From NCBI GenBank assembly GCA_023091665.1, contig JALJCQ010000003.1, positions 1,798,001 to 1,862,000 on the forward strand: a stretch of DNA of 64,000 bases, given 5' to 3'. The DNA is from Pythium myriotylum. Taxonomy: Eukaryota; Oomycota; Peronosporomycetes; Pythiales; Pythiaceae. Of this stretch, positions 11,237 to 21,333 are shown piece by piece. Made by a program: the position numbers and the translations under genes. Within the stretch, counting starts at the first letter, position 1. Each line of letters begins with the position of its first letter. Below the pieces are notes generated by a model, which worked only from the letters and a program-made list of their open reading frames with translations, was not told the origin of the DNA and made no database searches.

Positions 11237-12505
11237 TCATCTGGAAGTCAGCTTTTCGCGAATCACGCCGAGCATGACCTCGAACCATTTGCCAACACCC
11301 TCGCGCGCGACATACTCTAATGCGTTCCGGCACACGAGAGGATTATGATTGACTCGAATGAATGCCCATCGAAGCATTGTCACGACAGGACAAGCCCCTG
11401 GCCCGACATCGGGGCACTCGGCTATCATGGTAACCGAAGAAACGTCTTTCCTCACTCGACTAGCGGGCTGAGATGGGAGCAAGTCGTCTTGGTCCACATA
11501 GTCGACGATTAGAAGTCCGTACGGTTGTTCAAGATCCTCTGAACGCTCGAAAAAATGTGCGAAGATAGCAACGTTTGACTCGACTTGTACTCCGTTGTCG
11601 TACGATGACACCATCCTCACAGTGTGGGCCTCGTCAACAGGTTCTGCCTCATTGTCTCGAATTGTCAAAACCCCAAGCTTTTCGCTCATACTGAGCTCTT
11701 GCGTGTCCATGAAATACTTTAGTTGGTCAAAGGCTTGTCGGGCGGAAGTCGTCTCTTGAAGAGGCGTAATCTCCCAGTGTGTGGTGATAAAGCTGCCTCC
11801 ATCTAGCTCGAACGTTTCCACCTGGCGTGAGGTCTTGGTCACGTCGACGTACTGGCTTCGAGCGAGGATGAAATGTGTAGCATCGCGCATTTTTGACATC
11901 TTGAGACCGTTCAGAGTTCGACGCCGATCACCAGAATGCTTTGTCAAGTGGATGAAGTCTCCAATGGGGGGACTATGGCGTTTCGGCTACAAAATCCCAC
12001 CAATGAGCTCACTGATTTCGAAAGAACCACCACGCAATAAACTCACTCCATAGCTCGAGACTAACGACTGCGCCTTCGCGACTGTGAGATCTCCTTGCTG
12101 GATACGCTCCCGGAGTCCTTGGTGTCTCTGTATCGAGTCGACGACCGATCGCTGCTCGTAGCGCGGCTGGCCTTCCAAGCTCTTGAGCTTTTTCTGCAGC
12201 ATGGCCAGCTCTTCCTGCAGCTGCGCCATCTCATCCTGCGTACATACATGAGTCAACCCACCCTCTCCATCTCCACCGCAACCACCCTCTAGACTGACCT
12301 TGCGCATGTAGTACGTGGGCTTGCGCTTCTTCTTGACGGGCGTGGCCACGTCTTTGTCCGACTGCTGCTCGTCGCTCGTCTCGTCGGTCGGCGCGGCCAT
12401 CTTCCGGTGGATCTGCTGCCGCACGACGGCGCTCTCGATGGCGCCGAGCACGGCTCTCGGCGGCGGCGCGAGGGGCTTGCTCCAGGTCGACGACGACGGC
12501 GCCAT
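11237..12505 (-). CDS. START-like/coiled-coil family protein, copy G (M96-like family)
   Basis: Three exons on the minus strand: 12505-12299, 12235-12047 and 11986-11237, with introns of 63 and 60 nt (GT-AG, phase 0); 381 residues. Exon 1 (69 residues) ends KKKRKPTYYMRK, a dense basic run that could serve as a nuclear localisation or DNA-binding patch (inference). Exon 2 (DEMAQLQEELAMLQKKLKSL) is the clearest coiled coil of the array and ends AKAQSLVSSYG. Exon 3 starts PKRHSPPIGDFIHL and carries VDQDDLLPSQPASRVRKD. Oddly, both introns have lengths divisible by three and intron 1 has no in-frame stop. Unspliced RNA would therefore read through intron 1 (Gly-rich insert of 21 residues) and stop at the TAG of the intron 2 acceptor. 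Confidence 0.83.
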
Positions 12506-12744
12506 TCTTGTTGTCCCAGCTGGTGGTGTGCTTGGGGTCGACCTGGTGAGGAGCTCTTTTTGATTGAGGGAAGGAATCGAGAATGATGGTCTCCGTCATC
12601 ACTCGAGGGGTTGATGATGGGAGTAATCCGGGGCTATGAGTAATCAATGATGATGACGCCGTCCGCAAACTTTTGTCAAATTCTGAACGAATCATGAATT
12701 CCGAAAAGTTAGGAAGAGAAAAATAATTATAATTGCCCAATTCA

Positions 12745-13938
12745 TTAGAATCCGAGCAGTCCGAGGCGTTCGAGCATGACTGTGTTCATGACCTCGCACT
12801 GCTGCAGCAGACTCGCGCGTGCCGTGGCTTCGGCTTTCCGCGAGAGCGACAGCTGCGAGCGGTGGAGGTGAAGCGTCGCAAAACTCACCATCGAAACGCC
12901 CGAAACAGACGCGGATGATGCTGGAGGCGTCTGCGTGATCAGGCAACAGCCGGACATGTCCTTGCGGAGGCGAGCAGTTGCTTGGTAGGGGTACTTGTCG
13001 TCTCGGTCAACATAATCAATCGCCCCGATGCCATAAGCCGGCGTCTTCCCATCGACGCTCTCAGCGAAGCGATGGCACATTGCAGAATTCGACTCCATTT
13101 CGACGTCCGGTGGGATCGACGACAGAAACCGGCACTGCGACACGGCGGATTCCCCGCAGTCGTCTGTCTCACGGATCGTGATGATGCCCGCTTGTTCAGA
13201 TAGGCTAATCTCCTGCTCCGTGACGAAGCCCAGAAACTGGTCGTACACGTGCCTCACGTTTGAGTGGCCGTCGAAGGGCGTGACATCGAGGAACGTCAGC
13301 ACGAAGTCGCCGTTATCGAGCACCGTGGACTGGCATTGGCGGTGCGGTCGCCGGAGATCGAGGAACTGCGTGCGATGGCGGATCCACCGCGTCGCAGCGT
13401 CTAGTTTCAACGTTTTGATGGCTTCGAGCGCTTGTCTGCGAGCCTTGTCGTCCGCCGAGAGATAAATGTAATGGTCGAGAGGGTGGTGCATCTGCTCTGT
13501 CTAAAGAGAGTGGTGAGCAACAGTCGCCAGCGACATTTAGCACCTTGAATCCGCACCAGTTGGTTCATCATGAGCGACTGAGCGCCCGCGAGAAGCAGGT
13601 CGTTGATCTCCACATCGGTGCTCAGCACCGCATTCAATGCGACAAGCTTGTCGATCGCCGACGTCCCTTCCAGCGGCTCGACGGCTTTCAGCTCGCGCAC
13701 CGTTCGCTCCAACTCGACGAGTTCTTTCTGCAGCGCTTCTTTCTCATCCTACACAGCTCACAGCGTCAGACGTTTCGTGTCCGCCGTCGCTTATCCAAGG
13801 TCTCACCTTGCGGGCGTAGTACGTGGGCTTGCGCTTCTTCGTTGGCGCTCTCGCGTCCTCCTGACTGTCGTTGCTGTCGCTCGTTGCGGCGAGCGGCGAC
13901 ATCGGCGCCATGCGGATGCCCCGCAGACGGCTCGCCAT
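12745..13938 (-). CDS. START-like/coiled-coil family protein, copy H (M96-like family)
   Basis: Three exons on the minus strand: 13938-13807, 13748-13557 and 13500-12745, with introns of 58 and 56 nt (GT-AG, phase 0); 359 residues. Exon 1 ends APTKKRKPTYYARK after a SDSNDSQED acidic patch that copy I shares. Exon 2 (DEKEALQKELVELERTVREL) is a coiled coil ending LAGAQSLMMNQL. Exon 3 begins TEQMHHPLDHYIYL and holds VDRDDKYPYQATARLRKD. The Met at 13938 was preferred because similarity to copy I starts there. The frame stays open to a Met at 14136, which would add 66 mostly acidic residues. Copies H and I form a clear subgroup (NPLDHYIYL/HPLDHYIYL, ESDDCxESAVSxCR, DMSGCCLI/DISACCLI). Confidence 0.82.
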
Positions 13939-14136
13939 TGTCTCGAAGCGAGTCGGACTCAGCAGCTCATAATCACAATCGGCGACGGTCGTGTTCTTTG
14001 ATGAGTTCATTGAAGTGACTGCGGACCCATCAACGGGTTGCGGTATGGATACCGGTTCGTGGCGGTAGGAGACAACCACTTCAACGTGGTCAACGTCAGC
14101 AAGAATGGGGCTGCTCGACTCGCACAACTCTGTCAT

Positions 14137-14951
14137 GATGCTAAGTCAAGACCTGAGACGAACAGAATCCACTCATTGCGCGTGAGGCTAGAAGAGCCAG
14201 CTCTCTGATCTGACGTGTTTGCCTCATGAAGACGACTTGAGTAATCCATAATAATTGCTCAAATATGGGGCCAGAGCGTCCTCATGACCTCGAAGCTTTC
14301 ATTCTGTGATCTGGCTACATGCGGCTCTTGTGGACGTTGGTCACGCGATGCACTACTGATTCTCGCGTGAGTTCGTAGCAGCTACTGCATGAGAGTGATT
14401 AGCACGTCCCTCCAACGCATCACGATCGTTGGTGCCACTGTCTCTGGCATCCTGCAAATGAAGAACTGGTAGTTGCTAAGCGTGCGATCCCAACGCTTGC
14501 CGAGACCTTGCAAGTTGAAAGGGCAGATTCGAAAAGGGGAAACATGCGCCAGTCGATAAAAATCAAACGCTCGGAACCACAACAAAGCTGAAAGCAAAGG
14601 GTAGATTATCATCTCCACGAAAGCACTGACAGCTTACAGGGGAACGCAGGGTTGCTAGCTTCTGCATCAGAGTCAAGCACTGCGTTACGTACCATTATAT
14701 CACCCGGCGCCGTAAATCTTGGGTCGTTTCAACCTGTCGGATCTTTTCTGGAATCACTTCACCTCTTCCTTGTTTTCTAATTGTTTTTTCTGGAGGATAC
14801 AGCAAATTCTCGTTCTGCGATAGTGCCCATGCGTTGAGTAAGTGTGTCTACCTGCCTTACGCACAGATTTGATGGGCTTTTGCCCTTCAACTCGCGCCAC
14901 GGTGGAATGACAATTGCGGTCTCCTCTTTTCGTCGGTTGATTCTATTCGTA
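14137..14951. other. Intergenic stretch between copies H and I
   Basis: About 0.8 kb without a supported gene. A 78-codon minus-strand frame at 14382-14618 ends in VMRWRDVLITLMQ, faintly like the family C-terminus (W-x-DVM-x-x-x-M), so it may be a worn piece of another copy; this is too weak to call. Confidence 0.35.
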
Positions 14952-16146
14952 TTACACAAGTCCGAGCCGTTCCTGCATTGTCTTGGTCATCACATCTGAC
15001 CATTGCAACAAGCTACTCTGCGCGGCTGTTACCACCTGCTTTGGGATCGGGAACCGTGGGCTGTGGAGGCGAATTGTGGCAAACCGGACAAGTGTAACCC
15101 CAGGAAGAGGGTCCCCGAGAACGTCCAGCTCGTCGGGTGGAGTCTGAGAGATCAAGCAGCATGCGGAAATATCCCTCCGCAGTCTGGACGAAGGTTGGTA
15201 CGGATAGCGATCGTCCTTGTCGACATAATCGATGGTGCTCAGTCCATACGTCGTCGTTGAGCCGTCTGGACTCTCCACAAAGCGAGAAAACATGGCTAGA
15301 TTCGACTCCATATCGACATCCGGGGTGATGCTGGAGAGCAATCGACAATGGGAGACCGCGGATTCGTCGCAGTCGTCCGATTCTCTGATCGTTATTACAC
15401 CGAGCTGTTCCGAAAGTCGGATCTCTTGTGTCGCCACGTACTCGAGGAACTGGTTGTACACGTGCCGAACATCGTGGAGCCCTTCAAACGGTAAGACCTC
15501 GAAGAACGTCACGACATAGTCTCCGTTCTTGAGCACTGTCGTCTCGCTGTGGCGGTGGGCCTGGTGAATATCCAAGTACCGCGTACGCTCGCGGAGCAGA
15601 CGAATACCAGCCTCGCTCTTGGCGGCGTGGAGAGCGAGCAGCGTTTGTCGGCGCAGCGACGCGTCCTCGGGTAAGTAGATGTAGTGGTCGAGAGGGTTCC
15701 GGAAGCGAGAGACCTGTTGAGGAGCGCGGGGTATACTTGAGATCAGTTGATCAATACCACGTTTTTTAGACCGGTCTAAATACCATCTCTGCCGAGATCA
15801 TCGACTGCGCGCCGGCCAACGCGAGGTTGTTGATCTCGATATCTGACGTGAGCGTCGCATTGAGCGCGATCGACTGGTCGAGCGCCGACTTGACGTTGAC
15901 TTCTTGCGCGGCCTCGAGCAGGCGGATCTTCTCTTGGAGCTCGAGGATTTCTCTCTCGAGGGAGGCCTTCTCTTCCTACGGGAGAGGTGAGCCGAGGCGT
16001 CTAACGGCGAGGATAGACGCTGAGCGCTGACTGACCTTGCGCACGTAGTACGTGGGCTTGCGCTTCTTGGAGACCTCGTGCGCGTCGTCCTGGCTGTCGT
16101 TGCTGTCGCTCGTGACGTCGAGAAGCGAAGGCCCGCGGCGAGGCAT
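14952..16146 (-). CDS. START-like/coiled-coil family protein, copy I (M96-like family)
   Basis: Three exons on the minus strand: 16146-16036, 15975-15784 and 15713-14952, with introns of 60 and 70 nt (GT-AG, phase 0); 354 residues. Exon 1 (37 residues, MPRRGPSLLD) ends KKRKPTYYVRK. Exon 2 (EEKASLEREILELQEKIRLL) is a coiled coil ending LAGAQSMISAEM. Exon 3 starts VSRFRNPLDHYIYL and carries VDKDDRYPYQPSSRLRRD. The start at 16146 is the Met nearest the conserved SDSNDSQDD patch shared with copy H; upstream Mets in the same frame (16230 and further) are not backed by similarity. A decayed exon of a closely related copy lies only 220 bases upstream. Confidence 0.82.
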
Positions 16147-16364
16147 CGTCGGTCGTCTCTTGCGCTGTCTGTCTCGAGTGAGGGAAGACACTGTGTACCC
16201 TCTGTAACCGGAGGTTACTGTATGGTCCATCGTCAAATGCCGAGTCCATCGGGCTTGGCTCCCGCGTGACAATACGCTCGGCGGCTCTCCGTGTACTAGT
16301 ATGCAGCACGGGAATGCGACTTGAAGGCGTATCCGGAGGCGAATTCCTAGTCCCCCTTTGCATA

Positions 16365-16460
16365 CTGAGTGTCGATTTCGACTTCCATGCTCAGCGACGC
16401 ATTGGACGCCTTTACCGACTGGTCCAGTGCAGCTTTCGGATCTACTCGCTGGCATCTTCA
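16365..16460 (-). pseudogene. Relict coiled-coil exon of a twelfth family copy
   Basis: Read on the minus strand, this segment gives VDPKAALDQSVKASNASLSM then EVEID. That lines up with exon 2 of copy I (VNVKSALDQSIALNATLTSD then IEIN). Neither the basic exon nor the START-like exon of the same copy can be found intact around it, and stops close in on the 3' side. I read it as the remnant of a deleted array member. Alternative: a fragment copied from copy I by unequal exchange. Confidence 0.65.
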
Positions 16461-16550
16461 CAGCTACCATCACCGCCGCTGGTGTTTAACGGAGAGTTGT
16501 CAAGTCATATCCTCGTGCCATTGTCGCTCCCGGAATTACGTCACCTCGTC

Positions 16551-16560
16551 TCATTTCATA
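16551..16560 (+). promoter_or_regulatory. Initiator-like element upstream of copy J
   Basis: TCATTTCATA lies 91 nt before the chosen ATG of copy J. It resembles the oomycete initiator core (TCATTY-type) from general knowledge. Position and match are plausible, but one short match is weak evidence. Confidence 0.3.
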
Positions 16561-16650
16561 GTCGGAGTGTAACCTGGCAAGAGTGTTGGTGTTGGAGCTC
16601 CGCAAGTCGGGACAAGGGATCACCAAAGACGAAAACGCACTTCTGCACCG

Positions 16651-17933
16651 ATGGCGCGCCGCAGCCGACGCTTTTCCACGCAGAGCGGCACGGCGGACGC
16701 GCTGGTCGTCCGCGTGCGACTGCCTCATGACGCGGCAGCGGTCGGAGGCTCCAAGCGCCGACGGGGCGCCAAGGCGGACGCCGAGGACGCGAATGGCCAG
16801 CGAACAGTCTCGCGCAAGCCGCACTACGCCGCCCTCCAGAAAGTGCGTCTTTCGTCGTGGCATGTCCATGGACCACTTCGACTCACGACACGTGGTGGTA
16901 TGTAGGAGGAGAAAGCTGCGCTGCTGAAAGAGGCACAGCTGCTGGAGGCTCAGGCCGAGCTGCTGCGGCAGCGAGCCGGGATGCCGTCCCTACGGCAATG
17001 CGCCTCCGTGGAGGAGAAGGGGAAAGAAAACCGACGAATGCGCGAAGCGAGGCGGGCTCAGTTGCTGGCAATGTACGGCATCCGGTCGGTGATCTCCCAG
17101 CACGTGGTGGGTTTCTTCATTCAATTATTATCGTGGCAAAGGGCCTCCTAATCGCTCCAGCTGAATTAAAGATGGACCAGGGCGCGGTGCCGTTGCACTT
17201 GTCGATATGTCTCAAGAAAGACCCAGAACAAAGGCGAGCCCAGCTTGTTTCTGTACGTCGGGAGAAGCTTGACATAGCCTACCGGTTCCTGGAAGAGCGG
17301 TTGCGAGGCGTGGAGCCCTCAAGAAAGTACAGGGAGGAGCTATCCTGGACATCAGCCTCTGGTGATTTATGTGCCTCTGCTGCGCAGATCTTTGTGTTTG
17401 AAGATCGCTCCGTCAAACAGGTGTTTGACGCCTTCAAGTTCTACATGGTCAACATGGAGATCTCCATCTCCGAGATTCTGGGACAGCTTACGCTGCGTGA
17501 GGATATTGAAGCAGTCGACTCGAGCATCTCCAATCATCGCCTAATATCGTCTACAGATCTTGGATTACTGCTGGAGTTGAATTCCGTCTCGTTCGAAGAG
17601 TACCATGAATACTATCATGATCATCATGGGGAAGAGTTTGCTCTCTACACTGCTGATTGCGTGGACGATGACGAGTTGTATCCTTACTGCCCCGAGGAGC
17701 GAGTACGTAAGGACATTGTTGGTGCGGTCAGTTTTCGTCCACTGCGGAGACAAGAAGGAGGAAAGGCGCGCATGGCTGTCGCCATGCATCGAGTTGCTTT
17801 TCTGACCATAAAGAAACCCGAGTTTGAGATCACTAGTGCAGCAATGGACGACCTGCAGAGGAACGTGACAGTGTGGGGTGGTGTAATGGTCCAGAGTATG
17901 AGCGAAAGTCTATACGGGTCCGGTGCGTCGTAA
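16651..17933 (+). CDS. START-like/coiled-coil family protein, copy J (M96-like family)
   Basis: Three exons on the plus strand: 16651-16842, 16906-17106 and 17172-17933, with introns of 63 and 65 nt (GT-AG, phase 0); 384 residues. Exon 1 (64 residues) is Arg/Ala-rich and ends SRKPHYAALQK, a divergent form of the YYARK motif. Exon 2 (EEKAALLKEAQLLEAQAELL) is a coiled coil and ends IRSVISQHV. Exon 3 starts MDQGAVPLHLSICL and carries VDDDELYPYCPEERVRKD. It groups with copy K (FYMxNxEIxISExLGQLTLREDI, EFAxxT, W-x-x-VM-x-x-S-x-x-x-x-LY/LH) and closely matches proteins I remember being annotated as M96 mating-specific family. It is one of two plus-strand members and is convergent with copy K. Confidence 0.83.
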
Positions 17934-18118
17934 TCCAAAGGCGTTTCTAACATAGCCGACAAACACGACACACTTTTTGGGTTATTGATTGCGTGCGTCT
18001 GATCCATCCGATTCTTCACATGAGTGAAACATCAGATCCAGGACACCATTGTTTTGTTCAGATCTTTCTTATACGTCAAAGGCATTGGAGACACCGCAAT
18101 GCTGAAATCACTGTGACA

Positions 18119-19600
18119 TTACTTTACCCCGCTTTGTTTCAGTGTGGTCGTTGATGCCTGCGAATGCAGGTACTCGCGAACAGACTTGGTCATCACCTGG
18201 CCCCACGACGCAACAGTCCCACTCAAATCTTCCATCGCTGCGTCAGACACCGGAAACAGCGGTTTCTTGAAAGTTAAATACATGCATCGACGCATCGCCA
18301 CAACAAGTTCGCTGTCTTCACCTGAATCTGCACATTTCTTCATTAATCGAGGCCTCCGGAATGTGCTGAGAGCGATAGTAGCTGTCAAGTTCTTACGGAT
18401 TCGCTCACTTGGGCAGTAGGGATACAGCTCATCCTCATCGACACTTTCAGTCGTAAATACTGCGAATTCTTCTCCTCCACGTGGTTTGTAGCTCTCGTGG
18501 TATTCTGAGAAATTGACCGAGTTTGACTCGACGACAAGGCCGTGGTCTGTCGAGGTCACAATCCTGTGATTCGAGATCAGCGTGTCGACACAGTCAATGT
18601 CTTCGCGAAGAGTGAGCTGCCCGAGCACTTCTGAAATTGTGATTTCGATGTTCATCATGTAAAATTGAAGTGCGTCAACCACTTGCTTGAGACTCAATAC
18701 GCCTTCGAAGTGCGAGACATCAGTCCAATGGAAGCAGAGATCTCCATCACTTGAGGTCCATGAGTGATTTTCACCGAACGCTTGGCGTTCGTCCACGCCG
18801 TAAAGTCTGTGTTCCAAGTATCTGTAGGCCAGGTCCAATTTCTGCTTGCGCAGAGCCATGATCGTCTCGCGCCGTTGGGTCATGTCTCTACCCAGACGCA
18901 CTGGAACTTTCAGGGGTCCGGCAAACTTATCTCGCTACTTGCAATATCCGACACAGAGGTGAGCGAATGCACGAGCATGGGGAGGATGAATAACAGACCT
19001 ACCAAGAAGTTAGCAAGCATCGACTGGACGCTACAGAGTGACAAGAGCTGAGAGCGATGGGCCTCTTCCATCTTACGATTCTGGTCAACTTCCTCTTCCA
19101 TCTGTTGAGTAGCCTCGAGACTCGGCAATCCGATCCGCGCTCGAAGAGCCTCCGCCTCGGTCTCTAGTCTGTGCAGCTCCTCTAGCAATGTATCCTTTTC
19201 TTCCTGCACTCGCATTGTCGGAGAGAGAGAGTCAGCACATCGTCATCACTTTCGATGGTCGAGCCATCTCACGCACCTTCCGCGCCAGGTAACTCGGCTT
19301 GCGCGCCTTCTTCCGACTGGTTTCGTTGCATTCATCCACATCCTCAACGCCGTCGCCGCTCCATTTTTTCTCGTCGACGGAGCTGCCCCACTCTCGTTTG
19401 AAAGAACCGCTTCTTCGTCTGTCATCCATGGGTGAGACAGGGATTCGATGGACCTCTTGCTTCACGGGGTCGCTCGAGGCCGCGTTTTCGCGAGGCAGAC
19501 GCAGCTGCACAAGCAGCGGACGCACGATTGAGATGAGCGGCGGTCGCTCGCCCGAGCGCGCGCTGCTCGGAGCGCCGGCGACGCTGCTCTTGGAAGCCAT
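18119..19600 (-). CDS. START-like/coiled-coil family protein, copy K (M96-like family)
   Basis: Three exons on the minus strand: 19600-19277, 19203-18999 and 18906-18119, with introns of 73 and 92 nt. Intron 1 is phase 0 as in the family. Intron 2 only keeps the frame if the donor sits 4 nt further downstream than usual (phase 1, GTAG|GTCTGT, acceptor GAAAG), which is unusual here. Exon 1 is long (108 residues from Met 19600, with a possible earlier Met at 19663) and ends RKKARKPSYLARK. Exon 2 (EEKDTLLEELHRLETEAEAL) is a coiled coil. Exon 3 carries VDEDELYPYCPSERIRKN and is the best match to copy J. The product is about 438 residues. It closes the array; next are ankyrin genes. Confidence 0.8.
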
Positions 19601-19920
19601 TCGACACGCCGATTCGCACAGTCGTTTGATGATCAAGAAGGTTCCGTCACCTTCGTGCAACATGCAATGCGATGGGAGGATGAGTCTGCGTGTGTGACTT
19701 GTGACAGTGTCGTGTTGTGGGTTCGGAATGTGGGCGTCGAAGCACCTCCGATAGAACTGTTGAGCCAGTGCACAAACGGTCAGTGGTAGGTTTGGCTTCG
19801 ATGTCAAGTATGAGGGCATCTGCATGGATAACACCAAGTGCCTCTCAACCAAGTGCCGGGCTTACGTTCACAAGATTATCGCCGGAACGGGTCGCCGACA
19901 CAAATTAATGGCGGTTCAGT

Positions 19921-21103
19921 CTATTGCGTCGACGATATCGAGTACTTCGCCCATGCAGATATCCGCCCGCGCTTATCTCGGATCTGAGGATCAGCTCCGT
20001 AGTCAAACAACAGCTTGGCCAACTCAGGGGCTGAACTGTGGACTCGGTGAAGTGCGGTCTCGCCGTCAGCGTTGACAAAGTTGGGATTCGCGCCGTTCGT
20101 CAACAAACTTTCGACGAGCTTCACAGAGTAGAGAGATATTGCGAGATCCATGGTCGAAGCGCCGTCGTTATCGAGCGTATTTGGGTTCGCACCATTCGCG
20201 AGAAGGAGATTTACTGCCGTCATAGCGAAGCCCGTTTCGTCGAAAGTAGTCTCGCCCGACGGAGCAGCACGGGAGAGCACTACCATGAGCGGGGTCCTCC
20301 CACGGCCATCGCTGCCGTCAACGTCAACACGCTGTCCCAGAATTGCGTCTATGATCGAGAGATGCTGTCTTTTCACCGCGAGTATGAGTGCATCCAGCGT
20401 CTCCATTGCGAGTTTCAACGCCAGCGCTGATCAGTTTGCGGATATATTGCTCACACGTACGGCTCTCGACAGCCAGTGAGAGCACGTAAGGGTGTCCAAC
20501 AATTGCTACCCCGTGGTCGATCATGCAGTCAAGTAGTGTGAAGCCGGAGGCCGGGGCCAGCTTGAACCTTGATACTGGCAGCGCGGCCCTGTGAACTTCC
20601 CAGCCGTGAGCAGCAAAGAGGCCCACCACTTCGGTTGACGTTGATCCCGAGAAGAGCGTGTGCGCCACTCTCAGCAGCGCTTGTTGCTCGTTCACGCCGA
20701 AGAAATCGCAGAACGTCCAAGATGTCAGAAGCAGTTCCAGAACGTGGTGATCGGAGACGAGAACGGCTTGGAAGAGAACGCTCACAAAAACGAACGCCGC
20801 AGTGAATGGAGTGTGAACTGCATTGTCAGAAGCAAATAGCCACGCGACCGAGTCGTAGGGCAGCTCTTCAACGTTGTCGAAGACGCTCTTGGTCGAGCGG
20901 AAGCGGAGGATCCACGCGTCCGCCTGCCTCAGTTCTTCGCGTAATTGATGGTTTGGACGGAGACGCAGTATCTCCCTGCGACTGGCAATCCGTCGCTCGA
21001 TATCGTCGACGTGCGAGCGAATGGCCGGCTGCGAGAAGAGCGATCTCGCCGTCGGTACGTCGCCATCGCGCAGAGCCTGCCTCAAGGCTTGCTTCGCCGT
21101 CAT
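19921..21103 (-). pseudogene. Ankyrin-repeat protein gene with an internal frameshift
   Basis: The first frame runs on the minus strand from the Met at 21103 (MTAKQALRQALRDGDVPTAR) to about 20420. The reading then must shift frame to continue in 20418-19921, which holds about four ankyrin repeats (GRTPLMVVLSR, LLLANGANPNTLDNDGAST, LLTNGANPNFVNADGETALH, LLFDYGADPQIRDKRGR). The intact paralogue at 23340-24812 has the same order: an N-terminal helical part with a buried hydrophobic patch, then repeats. That comparison places the break between LISAG and the DALILAV region. No good GT-AG intron explains it, so I read a one-base change or a sequencing error. The C-terminus is also shorter than in the paralogue. 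Confidence 0.72.
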
Positions 21104-21333
21104 GGAATTCTGTTCACAAATACCTTTGCAGAGGTTTTGGCGCATACATACAAGAGGAGTTGATGCTACTCAATCAAATGACATAGTGTATAAGAGGTTC
21201 TGTTGGTTTGAACCAATCAACTGTCATCTGAAATGTCCCTCCACCAACCCCAGTTCCACCGGCAAGCATAGCCATGGGATCAGCAACAGGAACATTCTCG
21301 CCCATACAGCACTATTTACTTCAGCAAAGTTGT

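Noticed and set aside
16857..17170. Single long 358-codon frame for copy J starting at 16857
   Set aside because: The first 100 residues come from intron 1, from exon 2 read in the wrong frame, and from intron 2. The splice model gives a protein that matches the family from end to end.
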